A stretch of 64,000 nucleotides of DNA, taken from Bacillus timonensis (lineage in GTDB: Bacteria > Bacillota > Bacilli > Bacillales > Bacillaceae_L). The stretch is taken from NCBI RefSeq assembly GCF_004799755.1, contig NZ_SLUB01000012.1:1-64000 (forward strand). Direction: 5' to 3'. Shown in pieces: positions 42,249-50,466 of the stretch. Position 1 is the first letter of the stretch; every line of letters begins with the position of its first letter. Below the pieces are notes generated by a model. It was not told the origin of the DNA. It saw nothing but the letters and a program-made list of their open reading frames with translations, and searched no databases. The translations under genes were made by a program, and so were the position numbers.

Positions 42249-42710
42249 ATGAAAATAAGACTTGCTGAAGCAAAAGATATTAGTCAATTAGTAAGAATGA
42301 GATGGGATTTTACAATTGAGTATGATGAAAGTAAAAAGAATTTTGCATACGATGATTTTGAAATGGAATGTCGACAATTCTTAGAGGAAGCCATTAAATC
42401 TGGACAATGGTTTATTTGGGTTGCGGAGGATCATGGGAAAATTACTTCTCATATTTACATAGAGTTGATTCAAAAAATTCCACGCCCTGGTAGAACAACT
42501 TATCCATTTGCGTATATGACAAATGTATATACTCTTCCGGAATATAGAAATAAGGGGATTGGAAGTAAAGTGCTGAGCACAATCAATGAATGGATTAAAG
42601 AAAACAATTTTGAATTTGTTATTGTATGGCCAAGCGATGAATCGATTCATTATTATAAGAAAAATGGATATGTTCATTGTACGGAGCCCATGGAGTATTT
42701 CCCTTCTTGA
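42249..42710 (+). CDS. GNAT-family N-acetyltransferase
   Basis: A 153-aa acetyltransferase. The acetyl-CoA loop is NVYTLPEYRNKGIGSKVLST (R/Q-x-x-G-x-G/A form YRNKGIGS). IRLAEAKDISQLVRMRWDF starts the fold and VIVWPSDESIHYYKKNGYV ends it. ATG 42249 is preferred, since AAAGGA lies seven bases upstream. Substrate unknown. Confidence 0.85.
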   Translation: MKIRLAEAKDISQLVRMRWDFTIEYDESKKNFAYDDFEMECRQFLEEAIKSGQWFIWVAEDHGKITSHIYIELIQKIPRPGRTTYPFAYMTNVYTLPEYRNKGIGSKVLSTINEWIKENNFEFVIVWPSDESIHYYKKNGYVHCTEPMEYFPS

Positions 42711-42791
42711 AATACGGCTTTGCAACATATTTGTTAGTAAATGCTCTACTAATCATGGTTGATCGAATGAATGTTTAAAGGGGGAAGTTTG

Positions 42792-43493
42792 GTGGAAAAA
42801 GCGATTCTAAATTATGATGATTTACTAGAAATGTTGGATGATTTTTTACGAGAGCCAAAAGAGTTTTGGGAACATTTTTATGAGGATCGAGCAAAGGAGA
42901 TTCCATTTTTTAAGGTAACAGGTCCTGATGAAAATTTAGTAGATTATTTTAATGATGGACTTGCACCTAGAAAAGTTTTGGAATTAGGATGTGGACCTGG
43001 AAGAAATGCAATTTATATGGCTAAAAAGGGTTGTAAAGTAGATGCTTTGGATATTGCTGAAAATGCAATAGCGTGGGCAAAGGAAAGAGCTATTGAGGAA
43101 GGGGTAAATATTAATTTTCACTGCACGTCTCTTTTTGACTATGAATTCGAGCCACATTCTTATGATTTTATTTATGAGTGTGGACTATTTCATCATTTAG
43201 CACCCCATAGACGTTTAACTTACATGGAAATAATAAAAAGAGCTTTAAAGCCAGACGGACATTTTGCTCTTGTTTGTTTTAATACAGATGGAGCATTAGC
43301 CACATCAGATTGGGATATCTATAAAGAAAAAAGCTTAAAAAGAGGAATAGGCTATACGGAAGAGAGACTAAGAAAAATATTTGAGGCGGATTTTACCATT
43401 AAGGAATTCAGGAAAATGAAAAAGATTTTACAACCAAATGACGTATTAGGAGAAGACTTTCTCTGGACAAGCTTATTGCAGATAAAAAAGTAG
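42792..43493 (+). CDS. Class I SAM-dependent methyltransferase
   Basis: A methyltransferase of about 233 aa. Motif I VLELGCGPGRNAIYMAKKG binds S-adenosylmethionine, VDALDIAENAI supplies the acidic ribose contact, and YECGLFHHLAPHRR with LKPDGHFALVCF follow. GTG 42792 (or TTG 42789) fits the AAAGGGGGA site; ATG 42771 is less likely. Similar to the tellurite-resistance/thiopurine-type cluster of small-molecule methyltransferases. Substrate unknown. Confidence 0.85.
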   Translation: MEKAILNYDDLLEMLDDFLREPKEFWEHFYEDRAKEIPFFKVTGPDENLVDYFNDGLAPRKVLELGCGPGRNAIYMAKKGCKVDALDIAENAIAWAKERAIEEGVNINFHCTSLFDYEFEPHSYDFIYECGLFHHLAPHRRLTYMEIIKRALKPDGHFALVCFNTDGALATSDWDIYKEKSLKRGIGYTEERLRKIFEADFTIKEFRKMKKILQPNDVLGEDFLWTSLLQIKK

Positions 43494-43574
43494 AGTTCTA
43501 GTATTCAACCTATTTTATTAACGTTATTGCTAGTAAAGTAAGAATCATTAATTAACGGATCAACGGGGGACAAA

Positions 43575-44210
43575 ATGAGCCAATTTAGAGGAGTTATCTT
43601 AGAGGGCTACTCGAACGCAGGCAAGACATCTGTATTAAAATCGTTAAAACAAATTCAGGCTCGTGATGATTCTGCAGAACGTAGTGTGATTGTTCTAAGT
43701 GAACATTATTCGCAAATTCTCCATAGGGTTAATGGGGAACTGAGGAAACTATACAGAAATGAACATTTGCAACTTTTAACTGATAGAGTTAAGATGCTGA
43801 GAAAATTACGTGATTGGGAAAAAGAACTTGGACAAACTCAACGTTCTAAAGGTATATTTTTTATCTTGGAGAGGTTTCATCTAAATCATAGGGTTGCATA
43901 CCCTAATTGTTTAATGGACGAAATAGAAGAAATTGAAGATGAGCTGTATCGGATGGGGGCAAAGTGCGCTCTGCTTACAATATCTCCAGAGAATGCGGTG
44001 AAAAGGATAATAAGTAGAAATCCGGAAGTATGGAATAAGAAAAGTGAGGAAGACATCAGATTAGCGTATGAGCTGTTATTAAAACAGCAACAGGAATATC
44101 GAGTTCAGGCTGATCATTCAATCATTCCCACAATCGAAATAAATACTGATAGGAAAGAGTGGGAGTTGTATGCAAAACAAATTTACTCAATCAATAAAAG
44201 TGAGCGTTAA
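43575..44210 (+). CDS. P-loop kinase-like protein (thymidylate-kinase fold)
   Basis: A 211-aa NTP-binding protein. GVILEGYSNAGKTSVLKSLK is Walker A (11-19), and FILERFHLNHRVAYPN near residue 97 looks like the kinase DxxR/ERF motif of thymidylate kinases. The lid-like RIISRNPEVWNKKSEED follows. Substrate is unclear; a nucleoside or nucleotide is plausible. GGGGG lies upstream of ATG 43575. A terminator overlaps the stop codon. Confidence 0.75.
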   Translation: MSQFRGVILEGYSNAGKTSVLKSLKQIQARDDSAERSVIVLSEHYSQILHRVNGELRKLYRNEHLQLLTDRVKMLRKLRDWEKELGQTQRSKGIFFILERFHLNHRVAYPNCLMDEIEEIEDELYRMGAKCALLTISPENAVKRIISRNPEVWNKKSEEDIRLAYELLLKQQQEYRVQADHSIIPTIEINTDRKEWELYAKQIYSINKSER

Positions 44211-44236
44211 TCAAGCAGAAAGATTAACGCTTTTTC
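44203..44236 (+). terminator. Rho-independent terminator
   Basis: AGCGTTAATC (44203-44212) pairs with GATTAACGCT (44222-44231), followed by TTTT. The stem includes the stop codon of the kinase-like gene and repeats the stem at 12090. Confidence 0.85.
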
Positions 44237-44279
44237 GGTTTAAGTTATTAAGCTAACAAACTAGTGTTTTTGCTGGCTT

Positions 44280-44591
44280 TTAAATAAACTTTCGGATAAA
44301 AAGGTAAATAACAATGGAAACAACCGCCAAAATAAATCTAACTATTCGACCATCATTGTTTATCGCTGCTTCAATAAAAAATACTGCCGCCAATAAAACC
44401 CAAATCTTTTCAATAAAAAATAACCCAATTAATGTAAAAACAGAAAATCCTAATATCGGGAGAGTCATAAGTAATGATAATATAAATAGTGCGCCTAAAT
44501 AGGAAAGTCTTGTTTTAAGAGAATATCGTTTATAATATGAGAATGCTAAGAAGCAAATAACAATTAATAAGGAAATCCAATGTATAATCAT
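44280..44591 (-). CDS. Small membrane protein, 103 aa
   Basis: Three to four helices (about 1-18, 28-50, 52-72, 82-100) with few charged residues apart from KRYSLKTR. GAGGAG lies upstream of ATG 44591. Its start overlaps the stop of an upstream coding remnant by ATGA, which suggests it was once the second gene of an operon. No family recognised. Confidence 0.6.
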   Translation of the reverse strand: MIIHWISLLIVICFLAFSYYKRYSLKTRLSYLGALFILSLLMTLPILGFSVFTLIGLFFIEKIWVLLAAVFFIEAAINNDGRIVRFILAVVSIVIYLFIRKFI

Positions 44592-44746
44592 CTATAATTC
44601 TCCTCTTGTAGTTGATTCAATTTATCAACTGCTAATACCCAGTCATTACATTTTATGAAACTACCAATCGGATATTCAAAATCTCGCTCACCCCTTGTTT
44701 TTGTATTCCTGACTGTACTGTGGTAATTGAAAAAGTATCTAATAAT
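44588..44746 (-). pseudogene. C-terminal remnant of an unidentified gene
   Basis: This open frame of about 52 codons lacks a start. It reads NYHSTVRNTKTRGERDFEYP and IGSFIKCNDWVLAVDKLNQL and ends TGA overlapping the next ATG. The overlap and sensible composition point to the tail of a lost gene. Upstream, an in-frame stop ends the frame. The rest of the gap (44750-45005) is AT-rich with one weak inverted repeat (CTGGTTAAT...ATTAACCAG near 44938-44972) and no gene. Confidence 0.5.
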
Positions 44747-45005
44747 TTAAAATTTAGTGGTATTATATTTTATACATACATTATTTTTGTTCAATTTATT
44801 TACGAACTCTAGATGGATACATACTTTAAAGGAATAGCGTATATTTTTGTTAAGTTATTGTACAAATTTGCAGGTTAGTTTAAAATCGGTACACAATAGT
44901 ATGGGTGACTTGGAGGAGATAAATTATTGAATTTTGCTGGTTAATAACCGAGTAAAATACGAAAATTAACCAGATACGTCACTTAATTATAATGGGAGTG
45001 ATTTT

Positions 45006-45167
45006 ATGAGTAAAGCTAAAGGAAAAGGTGGAACTGGGAGAGGGACAGACAAGAAGGGATGGAATCGTTGGCAAGCTAGCGCAAACAAAAAAAAGAGTGC
45101 AAAACCCTATATAAGTAAAGGTATAAAAAAAGCGCATGGTGAAAATGACTCCACTAGCAACAGTTAA
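45006..45167 (+). CDS. DUF3934-like small basic protein
   Basis: A 53-aa protein, MSKAKGKGGTGRGTDKKGWN then RWQASANKKKSAKPYISKG, very rich in lysine and glycine. This matches the small DUF3934 family of Bacilli, whose function is unknown. GGGAGTGA precedes ATG 45006. The base composition of this gene is more GC-rich than its surroundings. Confidence 0.75.
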   Translation: MSKAKGKGGTGRGTDKKGWNRWQASANKKKSAKPYISKGIKKAHGENDSTSNS

Positions 45168-45277
45168 AGTCACTTTTCTAAAGGGAAGATTGCTTTTTCT
45201 TCTTTAAGTAACGGTGCAAGTTTATTCAATAATTTTTGCTGTCAGTGGTAAAATTTACTGATCAGGGGGGGGCATTT

Positions 45278-45589
45278 TTGGAAGGTTTAATATTGGCATT
45301 ATTTATTTTAATTTTAATATCGCTTAATGTTGCTTTCTTAACATTGTTTAAAAAAGGAAAACTAAATCTTATGGTATCGGGCATTATTATGACGATTCTT
45401 GCTCCAGTTATTGGTTTTTCAAGCGGAGCATTATTTCTTCATTTCTATGATTGGAGTTCAGGAGGAACAGGAGAGGGTGCAGGCTATGGTGGAGCATTTT
45501 TAGGACTTATAACATTGGTTAATGGGATTCTCATTCTTATGATTGGAATTATTAGATGGTTTCTGCATTTCGTGAAAAAAGTAAATTGA
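45278..45589 (+). CDS. Small membrane protein, 103 aa
   Basis: Three helices (about 2-22, 30-52, 72-95) flank a glycine-rich loop (SSGGTGEGAGYGGAFLG). TTG 45278 is chosen because AGGGGGGG lies directly upstream with good spacing; the frame from 45236 lacks a site. I do not recognise a family. Confidence 0.55.
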   Translation: MEGLILALFILILISLNVAFLTLFKKGKLNLMVSGIIMTILAPVIGFSSGALFLHFYDWSSGGTGEGAGYGGAFLGLITLVNGILILMIGIIRWFLHFVKKVN

Positions 45590-45767
45590 TGTTTCGTTAC
45601 GGCTTTAGCCTGTAAGAATTACGGATTTGGGCATTCAAGGCTATTTCTAAATGTCGTGATGATTTATACATGAAGATTGCTTTTTCAATCATGACAAATT
45701 TATTCTTTACATATTTGTAAAAAATATTTAGAGTTGTTTTCAATATAAAAACAAAAAGGAGTAACTT

Positions 45768-46040
45768 ATGTGCAGAAACATTCGAACCTTATTTAATTTC
45801 GACCCACCAGCTACCGATGAAGAGATTCATGCAGCATCATTACAGTACGTTAGAAAGATAACAGGTTTTAATAAGCCCTCAAAAATGAACGAAGAGGCAT
45901 TTAATCAAGCAATCCATGAAATTGCTTTGGTAACCAGAAAGTTATTAAATGATTTGGAGACAAGTGCCGAACCTCGTAATCGTGAGGTAGAAGCAGAGCG
46001 TGCTCGTATTCGATCAGCACAAAGATTTGGTCCAAAATAA
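45768..46040 (+). CDS. DUF2277-family protein
   Basis: A 90-aa helical protein. CRNIRTLFNFDPPATDEEIH, QYVRKITGFNKPSKMNEEAF and ARIRSAQRFG match DUF2277 along its whole length. The family is widespread and uncharacterised; an N-terminal cysteine follows the initiator. AAAAGGAG lies upstream of ATG 45768. Confidence 0.9.
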   Translation: MCRNIRTLFNFDPPATDEEIHAASLQYVRKITGFNKPSKMNEEAFNQAIHEIALVTRKLLNDLETSAEPRNREVEAERARIRSAQRFGPK

Positions 46041-46042
46041 AT

Positions 46043-46064
46043 CCCTCCTAAATATGCAGGAGGG
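46043..46064. terminator. Short hairpin between convergent genes
   Basis: CCCTCCT (46043-46049) pairs with AGGAGGG (46058-46064). There is no T-run on either side, so terminator strength is uncertain. Confidence 0.4.
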
Positions 46065-46072
46065 TCATCACT

Positions 46073-46789
46073 TCAAAACATATCCGGATATAGTAGCACC
46101 ATAGCGTCAGAAATAGTATCTGCCATCATTCTTGCCTGCTTTTCAATCTTGTCATATACATCAATGTCTTTTTGGTAATCCTTATTGATCATAAAGACAG
46201 CTTCCTGTTTCGTTAAATCTAGATGTTCATAGAACATTTTTCTAAACGTTTCTTCAGATATATATGGATTCCCCGTACTTAAAAACTTCGCGATTGCATC
46301 CGCATTTTGATACCATTTCTTTTCAGCTGTCATAGCGGCTTGTTGGTCCCCAGCTAAGGCGGCTTTGACAAGGTCTGCTGCAATTAATAAATGCTCCTTA
46401 ATTAAATTTCCATAGGTTGTGGCGGCAACATCCCCATATAATCGTCGTATCATATTTCCCATATCCGTGGCGTTTCTTAATAATCGCTGAAGTACAAACT
46501 CGATGTCAGGGAGCTTGAATATTAGACTAATAATCGCCATCCTTGTCCATGCCACATGCTCCTCCCAAAGGCTACGCAAATCGTTCCGATAATCTACTTC
46601 GGCTTGGCTAATGCAACGATCCTTATTTAATTGGATATTTGGAATTTTAATAAACTCTCCAACCCGTAAATAATATGGATTTATTCCGGGATTTGCTGTA
46701 AAAATATCCTCTACCGTTGTTTTGTATGCCAGAGCCAACCGCTCAATACTGTCCCCTGGTTGAACGGAATGTGTGTAAAAACGATTCAA
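46073..46789 (-). CDS. LysM protein with DUF2935-like helical domain
   Basis: A protein of about 238 aa. An N-terminal LysM motif (HSVQPGDSIERLALAYKTTV, then GINPYYLRVGEFIKIP) is followed by a helical domain with ISQAEVDYRNDLRSLWEEHV and AWTRMAIISL. That domain is seen in Bacillus and Clostridium proteins often misannotated as acetylglutamate kinase. Conserved H and E residues suggest a ferritin-like metal site. TTG 46789 has AAAGGAGGG seven bases upstream, better than ATG 46873. A spore or wall location is likely but not proven. Confidence 0.75.
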   Translation of the reverse strand: MNRFYTHSVQPGDSIERLALAYKTTVEDIFTANPGINPYYLRVGEFIKIPNIQLNKDRCISQAEVDYRNDLRSLWEEHVAWTRMAIISLIFKLPDIEFVLQRLLRNATDMGNMIRRLYGDVAATTYGNLIKEHLLIAADLVKAALAGDQQAAMTAEKKWYQNADAIAKFLSTGNPYISEETFRKMFYEHLDLTKQEAVFMINKDYQKDIDVYDKIEKQARMMADTISDAMVLLYPDMF

Positions 46790-46955
46790 CTTTTGACCCT
46801 CCTTTAAAAATAAACAAGTTTGATGTTTACTAGCATATTCGTAAAGCACCATGTAGGTGAATGTCCGATACATTTAAGGGAATTGGAGTTAGATAGAAGG
46901 TGATTGGATAAACCTGGAGAATTAATTTAACATGGACTTTTGAGGAGGAAAAAGG

Positions 46956-47399
46956 ATGAATAGACTAAACCTGATTACACTTGGTACCAAGGACATTGTG
47001 AGGTCGCACGAGTTTTTCAAAAAGGTAGGATTTGATACTTCTATAAGAGGGAGCGAATCGAATCCGGACATTATTTTTTTTAGAAATGAAGGCACGAGAA
47101 TCGCACTATATCCTATTGAAGAGCTGGCACTGGATATTAATGAAGAAAATCCGCCAAAGATTGGAACAGGTTTTCCGGGGATAACTCTCGCCTATAATGC
47201 AAAATCCATCGAAGAAGTGGATGAGGTTTTAAATCAGGCTGAACTGGCTGGTGCAACAATTCAAAAAGCACCGAAAAAGACCGATTGGGGTGGCTATGGG
47301 GGGTATTTTACGGACCTAGATGGTTACTATTGGGAAGTGGCCTATGGTGAATTCTGGGAGTTCGATGAATCAAATATGCTAGTGATTGAAGATCAGTAG
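46956..47399 (+). CDS. VOC-family protein
   Basis: A 147-aa glyoxalase-fold protein: NLITLGTKDIVRSHEFFKKV at the start and YGGYFTDLDGYYWEVAYGEF near the end. It belongs to the large-loop VOC type with a WGGYGG turn. GAGGAG lies upstream of ATG 46956. A remnant of a different VOC gene follows directly. Confidence 0.82.
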   Translation: MNRLNLITLGTKDIVRSHEFFKKVGFDTSIRGSESNPDIIFFRNEGTRIALYPIEELALDINEENPPKIGTGFPGITLAYNAKSIEEVDEVLNQAELAGATIQKAPKKTDWGGYGGYFTDLDGYYWEVAYGEFWEFDESNMLVIEDQ

Positions 47400-47423
47400 G
47401 AGGAAAGTTTCTGGAAACACTTT

Positions 47424-47532
47424 AACCAACAAAAATGTAACAGTCGGAGAAATTGTAACGATGCCTCCAGGAAGAGTATTTAATTTTGCTGATAACGAAT
47501 AAAACTATTTTGCGGTTTTGGAGAAAAACTAA
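47424..47532 (+). pseudogene. C-terminal remnant of a VOC gene
   Basis: The frame reads TNKNVTVGEIVTMPPGRVFN, FADNE, a TAA stop, then NYFAVLEKN and TAA. It aligns with the end of the VOC protein at 36054-36431 (KNVKVGDIVDMPSGKVFNFA; DEDHYFAVMERN). Only the last third remains and it is broken by a stop where the intact copy has aspartate, so it is dead. Confidence 0.8.
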
Positions 47533-47539
47533 TTTCGTA

Positions 47540-47573
47540 ATAGTCCCGACCTCACGAAAGGTAGGGACTATTT
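47540..47573 (+). terminator. Rho-independent terminator
   Basis: ATAGTCCC-GACC pairs with GGT-A-GGGACTAT, followed by TTTG. Confidence 0.65.
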
Positions 47574-47632
47574 GATGTTAAATACTTAGGAATAAGATTA
47601 AAATAGAAGCTGTAATGCGCTCCTAGTAGGGA

Positions 47633-47740
47633 TTAGTATCCACCACCCATGTATCCAGTACCAACAATGATTAATAGGATGAAGAGCACAACAATTAATG
47701 CAAATCCTGCACCCATACCGTATCCGCCGCCATAGCTCAT
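47633..47740 (-). CDS. YjcZ-family sporulation micro-protein
   Basis: A 35-aa peptide, [20 protein letters not shown] then [15 protein letters not shown]: a glycine/tyrosine-rich head, one membrane helix and a short glycine-rich tail. This is the YjcZ pattern of Bacilli. GGGGG lies upstream of the ATG on the minus strand. The family is expressed during sporulation and is found in or near the spore coat and membrane. Confidence 0.88.
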   Translation of the reverse strand: MSYGGGYGMGAGFALIVVLFILLIIVGTGYMGGGY

Positions 47741-47824
47741 AGATATACCCCCTTTTTCGAAGATAGCATAGTGTATGCTTCAGCAATAGGACCCGTCATA
47801 GACAAGTGTGGAATTATAACACGA

Positions 47825-48010
47825 TTAGTATCTTCGTCTATGATGCACAACTTCAGTTCTTCTTATTGGTTGAATAATACGCTTTGGTACATCTATTACA
47901 TTAATACGATTAACTTCGACAATGGGTTGGATGATAGGGTGGACTCGTCTAACATATTCATTTCGAACTCGATACTTTGGAGGAAAATAGACCGGTCTTG
48001 TGCGATTCAT
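47825..48010 (-). CDS. Small CotD-like coat protein
   Basis: A 61-aa basic protein rich in arginine, valine and proline: YVRRVHPIIQPIVEVNRINV then IDVPKRIIQPIRR and a C-terminal VVHHRRRY. This resembles small coat proteins of the CotD type (HP-x-x-x-P-x-V-x-x-VN). GGAGG lies upstream of ATG 48010. It lies with two other coat-like genes on the minus strand. Confidence 0.65.
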   Translation of the reverse strand: MNRTRPVYFPPKYRVRNEYVRRVHPIIQPIVEVNRINVIDVPKRIIQPIRRTEVVHHRRRY

Positions 48011-48168
48011 TATTATTTCACCTCCCTCTTACCTTATATAAGATGAGGAAATGGTATATTTTGAAACGGACAAATCCATTAGATTCTTTTAAAAATAGTT
48101 TTATTTACTAGTCATAGAATTTAAGAATAATAACTATCAAGTGTTGGTAGACTAATGTGCTTTAAAGG

Positions 48169-48480
48169 CTAAAATGATCTGCCGTGAATTCCTCCGCCGG
48201 CAAATCCTCCGCCGTGAAAACCATGTATACCTCCACCTCCATGAAATCCATGTGATCCAACAAATCCGTGTGCTCCATGATAAGCACCGACGGGGTGGCC
48301 TCCAACAGATGGAATTACTACGGATATGTTTGAAAGTGGTGATATTTGTTGGAATGAAGGGGGATATAAATAACCTGAACCATAAGGAGGAAATCCTCCA
48401 TTTAAAAAATACGTGAAACCATAATACCATGGCAAAAATGGTTGTCGTACGTTCCTTATTTGTCTGAAATCGTTCATCAT
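48169..48480 (-). CDS. Gly/His-rich protein, probable spore coat protein
   Basis: A 103-aa protein. The N-terminal half has aromatic and proline residues (PWYYGFTYFLNGGFPPYGSG). The C-terminal half is low complexity, HGAHGFVGSHGFHGGGGIHG and similar, and could bind metal. AAGGAGG lies upstream of the ATG pair at 48480. Composition and neighbours suggest a coat or crust protein. Confidence 0.65.
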   Translation of the reverse strand: MMNDFRQIRNVRQPFLPWYYGFTYFLNGGFPPYGSGYLYPPSFQQISPLSNISVVIPSVGGHPVGAYHGAHGFVGSHGFHGGGGIHGFHGGGFAGGGIHGRSF

Positions 48481-48808
48481 TCTAATTCCTCCTTGAGCAG
48501 TCTATTGTATTATATTTAGGGTTTTCATGAGGGTGATGAAATACTTATATGGATGCTACTTCAAAAGACTAAAGGTGCTTGAGAAAGAAGTAAAGGCCTA
48601 TTGGCACAAATGATTTTAATAGCAAAAGTAAAAAACTGACTCGATATGTTGGGCAGACCAGTAAAATGGTCGTCTATTCTCGTGGAAAAACATCAATAGA
48701 AATTTGAAACAACATGTTAGTATAACGTATATGGTTAGTAAAAATGTGATAAATGGGACAAAGGCTGTTATATTTAGTAATAAATAGTTTAAAAAAGGAG
48801 TGCATACA

Positions 48809-49516
48809 ATGGATTTTGAAACAGTAATGAAGGAGCTTGAAGCTCTCGGCAAAGAACGAACTAAAAAAATCTACATATCGAATGGTGCAAAAGAGCCTGT
48901 TTTTGGTGTAGCAACGGGAGCTATGAAACCAATTGCCAAAAAAATAAAAATAAATCAGCCTTTAGCTGAGGAGCTTTATGCTACAGGGAACTATGATGCG
49001 ATGTATTTTGCGGGAATCATTGCGGACCCGAAGGCTATGACGGAGGCGGATTATGACCGTTGGATGAATGGGGCGTATTTTTATATGCTTTCTGATTATG
49101 TAGTCGCCGTTACTTTGTCAGAGTCCGATATTGCACAAGAAGTTGCCGATAAATGGATTGCAAGTGGTGAGGAACTGAGAATGTCAGCGGGATGGAGCTG
49201 TTATTGCTGGCTATTAGGAAATCGCAAAGACCATGAATTCTCCGAAAGCAAGCTTTCCGATATGCTTGATATGGTTAAGAATACGATCCATGATGCACCG
49301 GAACGGACGAAGTCTGCTATGAATAATTTTTTATATACCGTAGGAATTTCCTATGTCCCACTACATGAAAAAGCGGCAGAAACGGCACAGGAAGTAGGTA
49401 TTGTAGAAGTCAAAAGGGAGAAGAAAAAAAGCAGCTTCCTAAATGCGTATGAAAATATTCAAAAAGAACTGGATAAAGGAAGACTTGGTTTCAAACGAAA
49501 ATATGTAAGGTGTTAA
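48809..49516 (+). CDS. DNA alkylation repair protein (AlkD-like HEAT repeat)
   Basis: A helical-repeat protein of about 235 aa. DFETVMKELEALGKERTKKI, GVATGAMKPIAKKIK and YDAMYFAGIIADPK match the AlkD-like alkylation repair family, and ASGEELRMSAGWSCYCWLLG lies in the predicted DNA-binding groove. ATG 48809 has AAGGAG upstream. It would remove alkylated bases or bind alkylated DNA. The stretch 48481-48808 upstream is AT-rich with no recognisable gene or element. A weak hairpin (GGGTGT...ACACCC, 49525-49553) follows. Confidence 0.82.
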   Translation: MDFETVMKELEALGKERTKKIYISNGAKEPVFGVATGAMKPIAKKIKINQPLAEELYATGNYDAMYFAGIIADPKAMTEADYDRWMNGAYFYMLSDYVVAVTLSESDIAQEVADKWIASGEELRMSAGWSCYCWLLGNRKDHEFSESKLSDMLDMVKNTIHDAPERTKSAMNNFLYTVGISYVPLHEKAAETAQEVGIVEVKREKKKSSFLNAYENIQKELDKGRLGFKRKYVRC

Positions 49517-49581
49517 AAAGATCGGGGTGTTGATCTAAGTAGGATTGACACCCTTATCTAATTGTTTCCAAAACTTTAATC

Positions 49582-49610
49582 TTGGAATTTGATTTAGATG
49601 TGTGTATAAT
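49582..49610 (+). promoter_or_regulatory. Promoter of the guanidine riboswitch transcript
   Basis: TTGGAA (49582-49587), a 17-base spacer and TATAAT (49605-49610) with upstream TGTG form an extended sigma-A promoter. The transcript would begin about 49617, just ahead of the riboswitch. Confidence 0.75.
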
Positions 49611-49629
49611 GAAAAGCAATTGCATAAAT

Positions 49630-49758
49630 GAAATGTTTTCTAGGGTTCCGCAACCGTATTGTTGGTCTGGTCCGAGAGAAAACTCACAGCTTTGCTGTGT
49701 CACGGAGGGATAAAAGCCTGGGAGAATACTAGTAAAACAGTTTCTCTTGGGCTTTTTT
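49630..49758 (+). promoter_or_regulatory. Guanidine-I (ykkC subtype 1) riboswitch with terminator
   Basis: The conserved segments appear in order: CTAGGGTTCCGC (49640-ish), GGTCTGGTCCGAGAGAAAAC, then CACGGAGGGATAAAAGCCTG and GGAGA. The last part AAGCCTGGGAGAA (49714-49726) also pairs over 13 bp with TTTCTCTTGGGCTT (49741-49754), followed by TTTTTT. This makes a transcription-terminator switch. Guanidine binding is expected to prevent the terminator and turn on the exporter. This is a textbook example by sequence. Confidence 0.93.
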
Positions 49759-49793
49759 GTTTTGAGAGTAAAAAAATTGGAGGTGTCCTATAG

Positions 49794-50135
49794 ATGAATA
49801 CAAATTGGATTAAAGTCTTTATTGCAGCCGTATTGGAAGTGTTTTGGGTGATTGGATTGACTCATTCCTATGATTTCTGGACATGGACTGGGACTGTTAT
49901 CGCCATTATCATTAGTAACTATTTAATGATTACAGCCGCACAAGTACTTCCGGCTGGGACGGTTTATGCCATTTTTGTGGGTTTAGGAACAGGAGGCACC
50001 GTCATTGCAGACATTTTGTTCTTTGGAGAATCATTTAAATGGACAAAAATTCTATTAATCTTACTTTTATTAGTTGGTGTAATTGGTTTAAAACTAGTCA
50101 CCGATGAAAAGGTCGAGAAAGGGGCTGAATCTTGA
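49794..50135 (+). CDS. ykkC: SMR guanidinium exporter subunit, YkkC-like
   Basis: A four-helix small multidrug resistance protein of 113 aa. The essential membrane glutamate is in AAVLEVFWVIGL (residue 16). Together with the next gene it should form a heteromeric guanidinium/proton antiporter, as for B. subtilis YkkCD. Its control by a guanidine-I riboswitch supports this. GGAGGTG precedes ATG 49794. Specificity is inferred from the riboswitch. Confidence 0.92.
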   Translation: MNTNWIKVFIAAVLEVFWVIGLTHSYDFWTWTGTVIAIIISNYLMITAAQVLPAGTVYAIFVGLGTGGTVIADILFFGESFKWTKILLILLLLVGVIGLKLVTDEKVEKGAES

Positions 50136-50449
50136 TGGCTTGGTTTACGTTAATTTTGGCAGGCTTATTGGAGACATTTGGTGTTGCCATGATCAATCAG
50201 TTATCAGTAAAGCGAAATTGGCAAACAGTCGTTTTACTCATAGTGGGATTTGGTTTTAGCCTTGCCTTGCTTAGTTATTCTCTGCGATATATTCCAATGG
50301 GGACTGGTTACGCGATTTGGACAGGAATTGGTGTTGTTGGAAGTGCCATCATCGGGATGCTCTTTTATGGAGAATCAAAGGATTGGAAAAGGCTGGTCTT
50401 CATTGCCATGGTTTTAGGGGCAGCTGTCGGATTGAAACTTGTCTCATAA
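50135..50449 (+). CDS. ykkD: SMR guanidinium exporter subunit, YkkD-like
   Basis: The partner SMR protein, 104 aa with four helices. The membrane glutamate lies in LAGLLETFGVAMINQL and GYAIWTGIGVVGSAIIGML is the family signature. ATG 50135 overlaps the stop of the first gene by one base, so translation is coupled; the TTG at 50132 is an alternative. A terminator follows. Confidence 0.92.
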   Translation: MAWFTLILAGLLETFGVAMINQLSVKRNWQTVVLLIVGFGFSLALLSYSLRYIPMGTGYAIWTGIGVVGSAIIGMLFYGESKDWKRLVFIAMVLGAAVGLKLVS

Positions 50450-50466
50450 TAATAGGGTAAGAGATA

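Noticed and set aside
47598-47786. A 62-codon minus-strand frame
   Set aside because: It is out of frame with the YjcZ-type peptide, which has a ribosome site and clear family pattern on the same strand.
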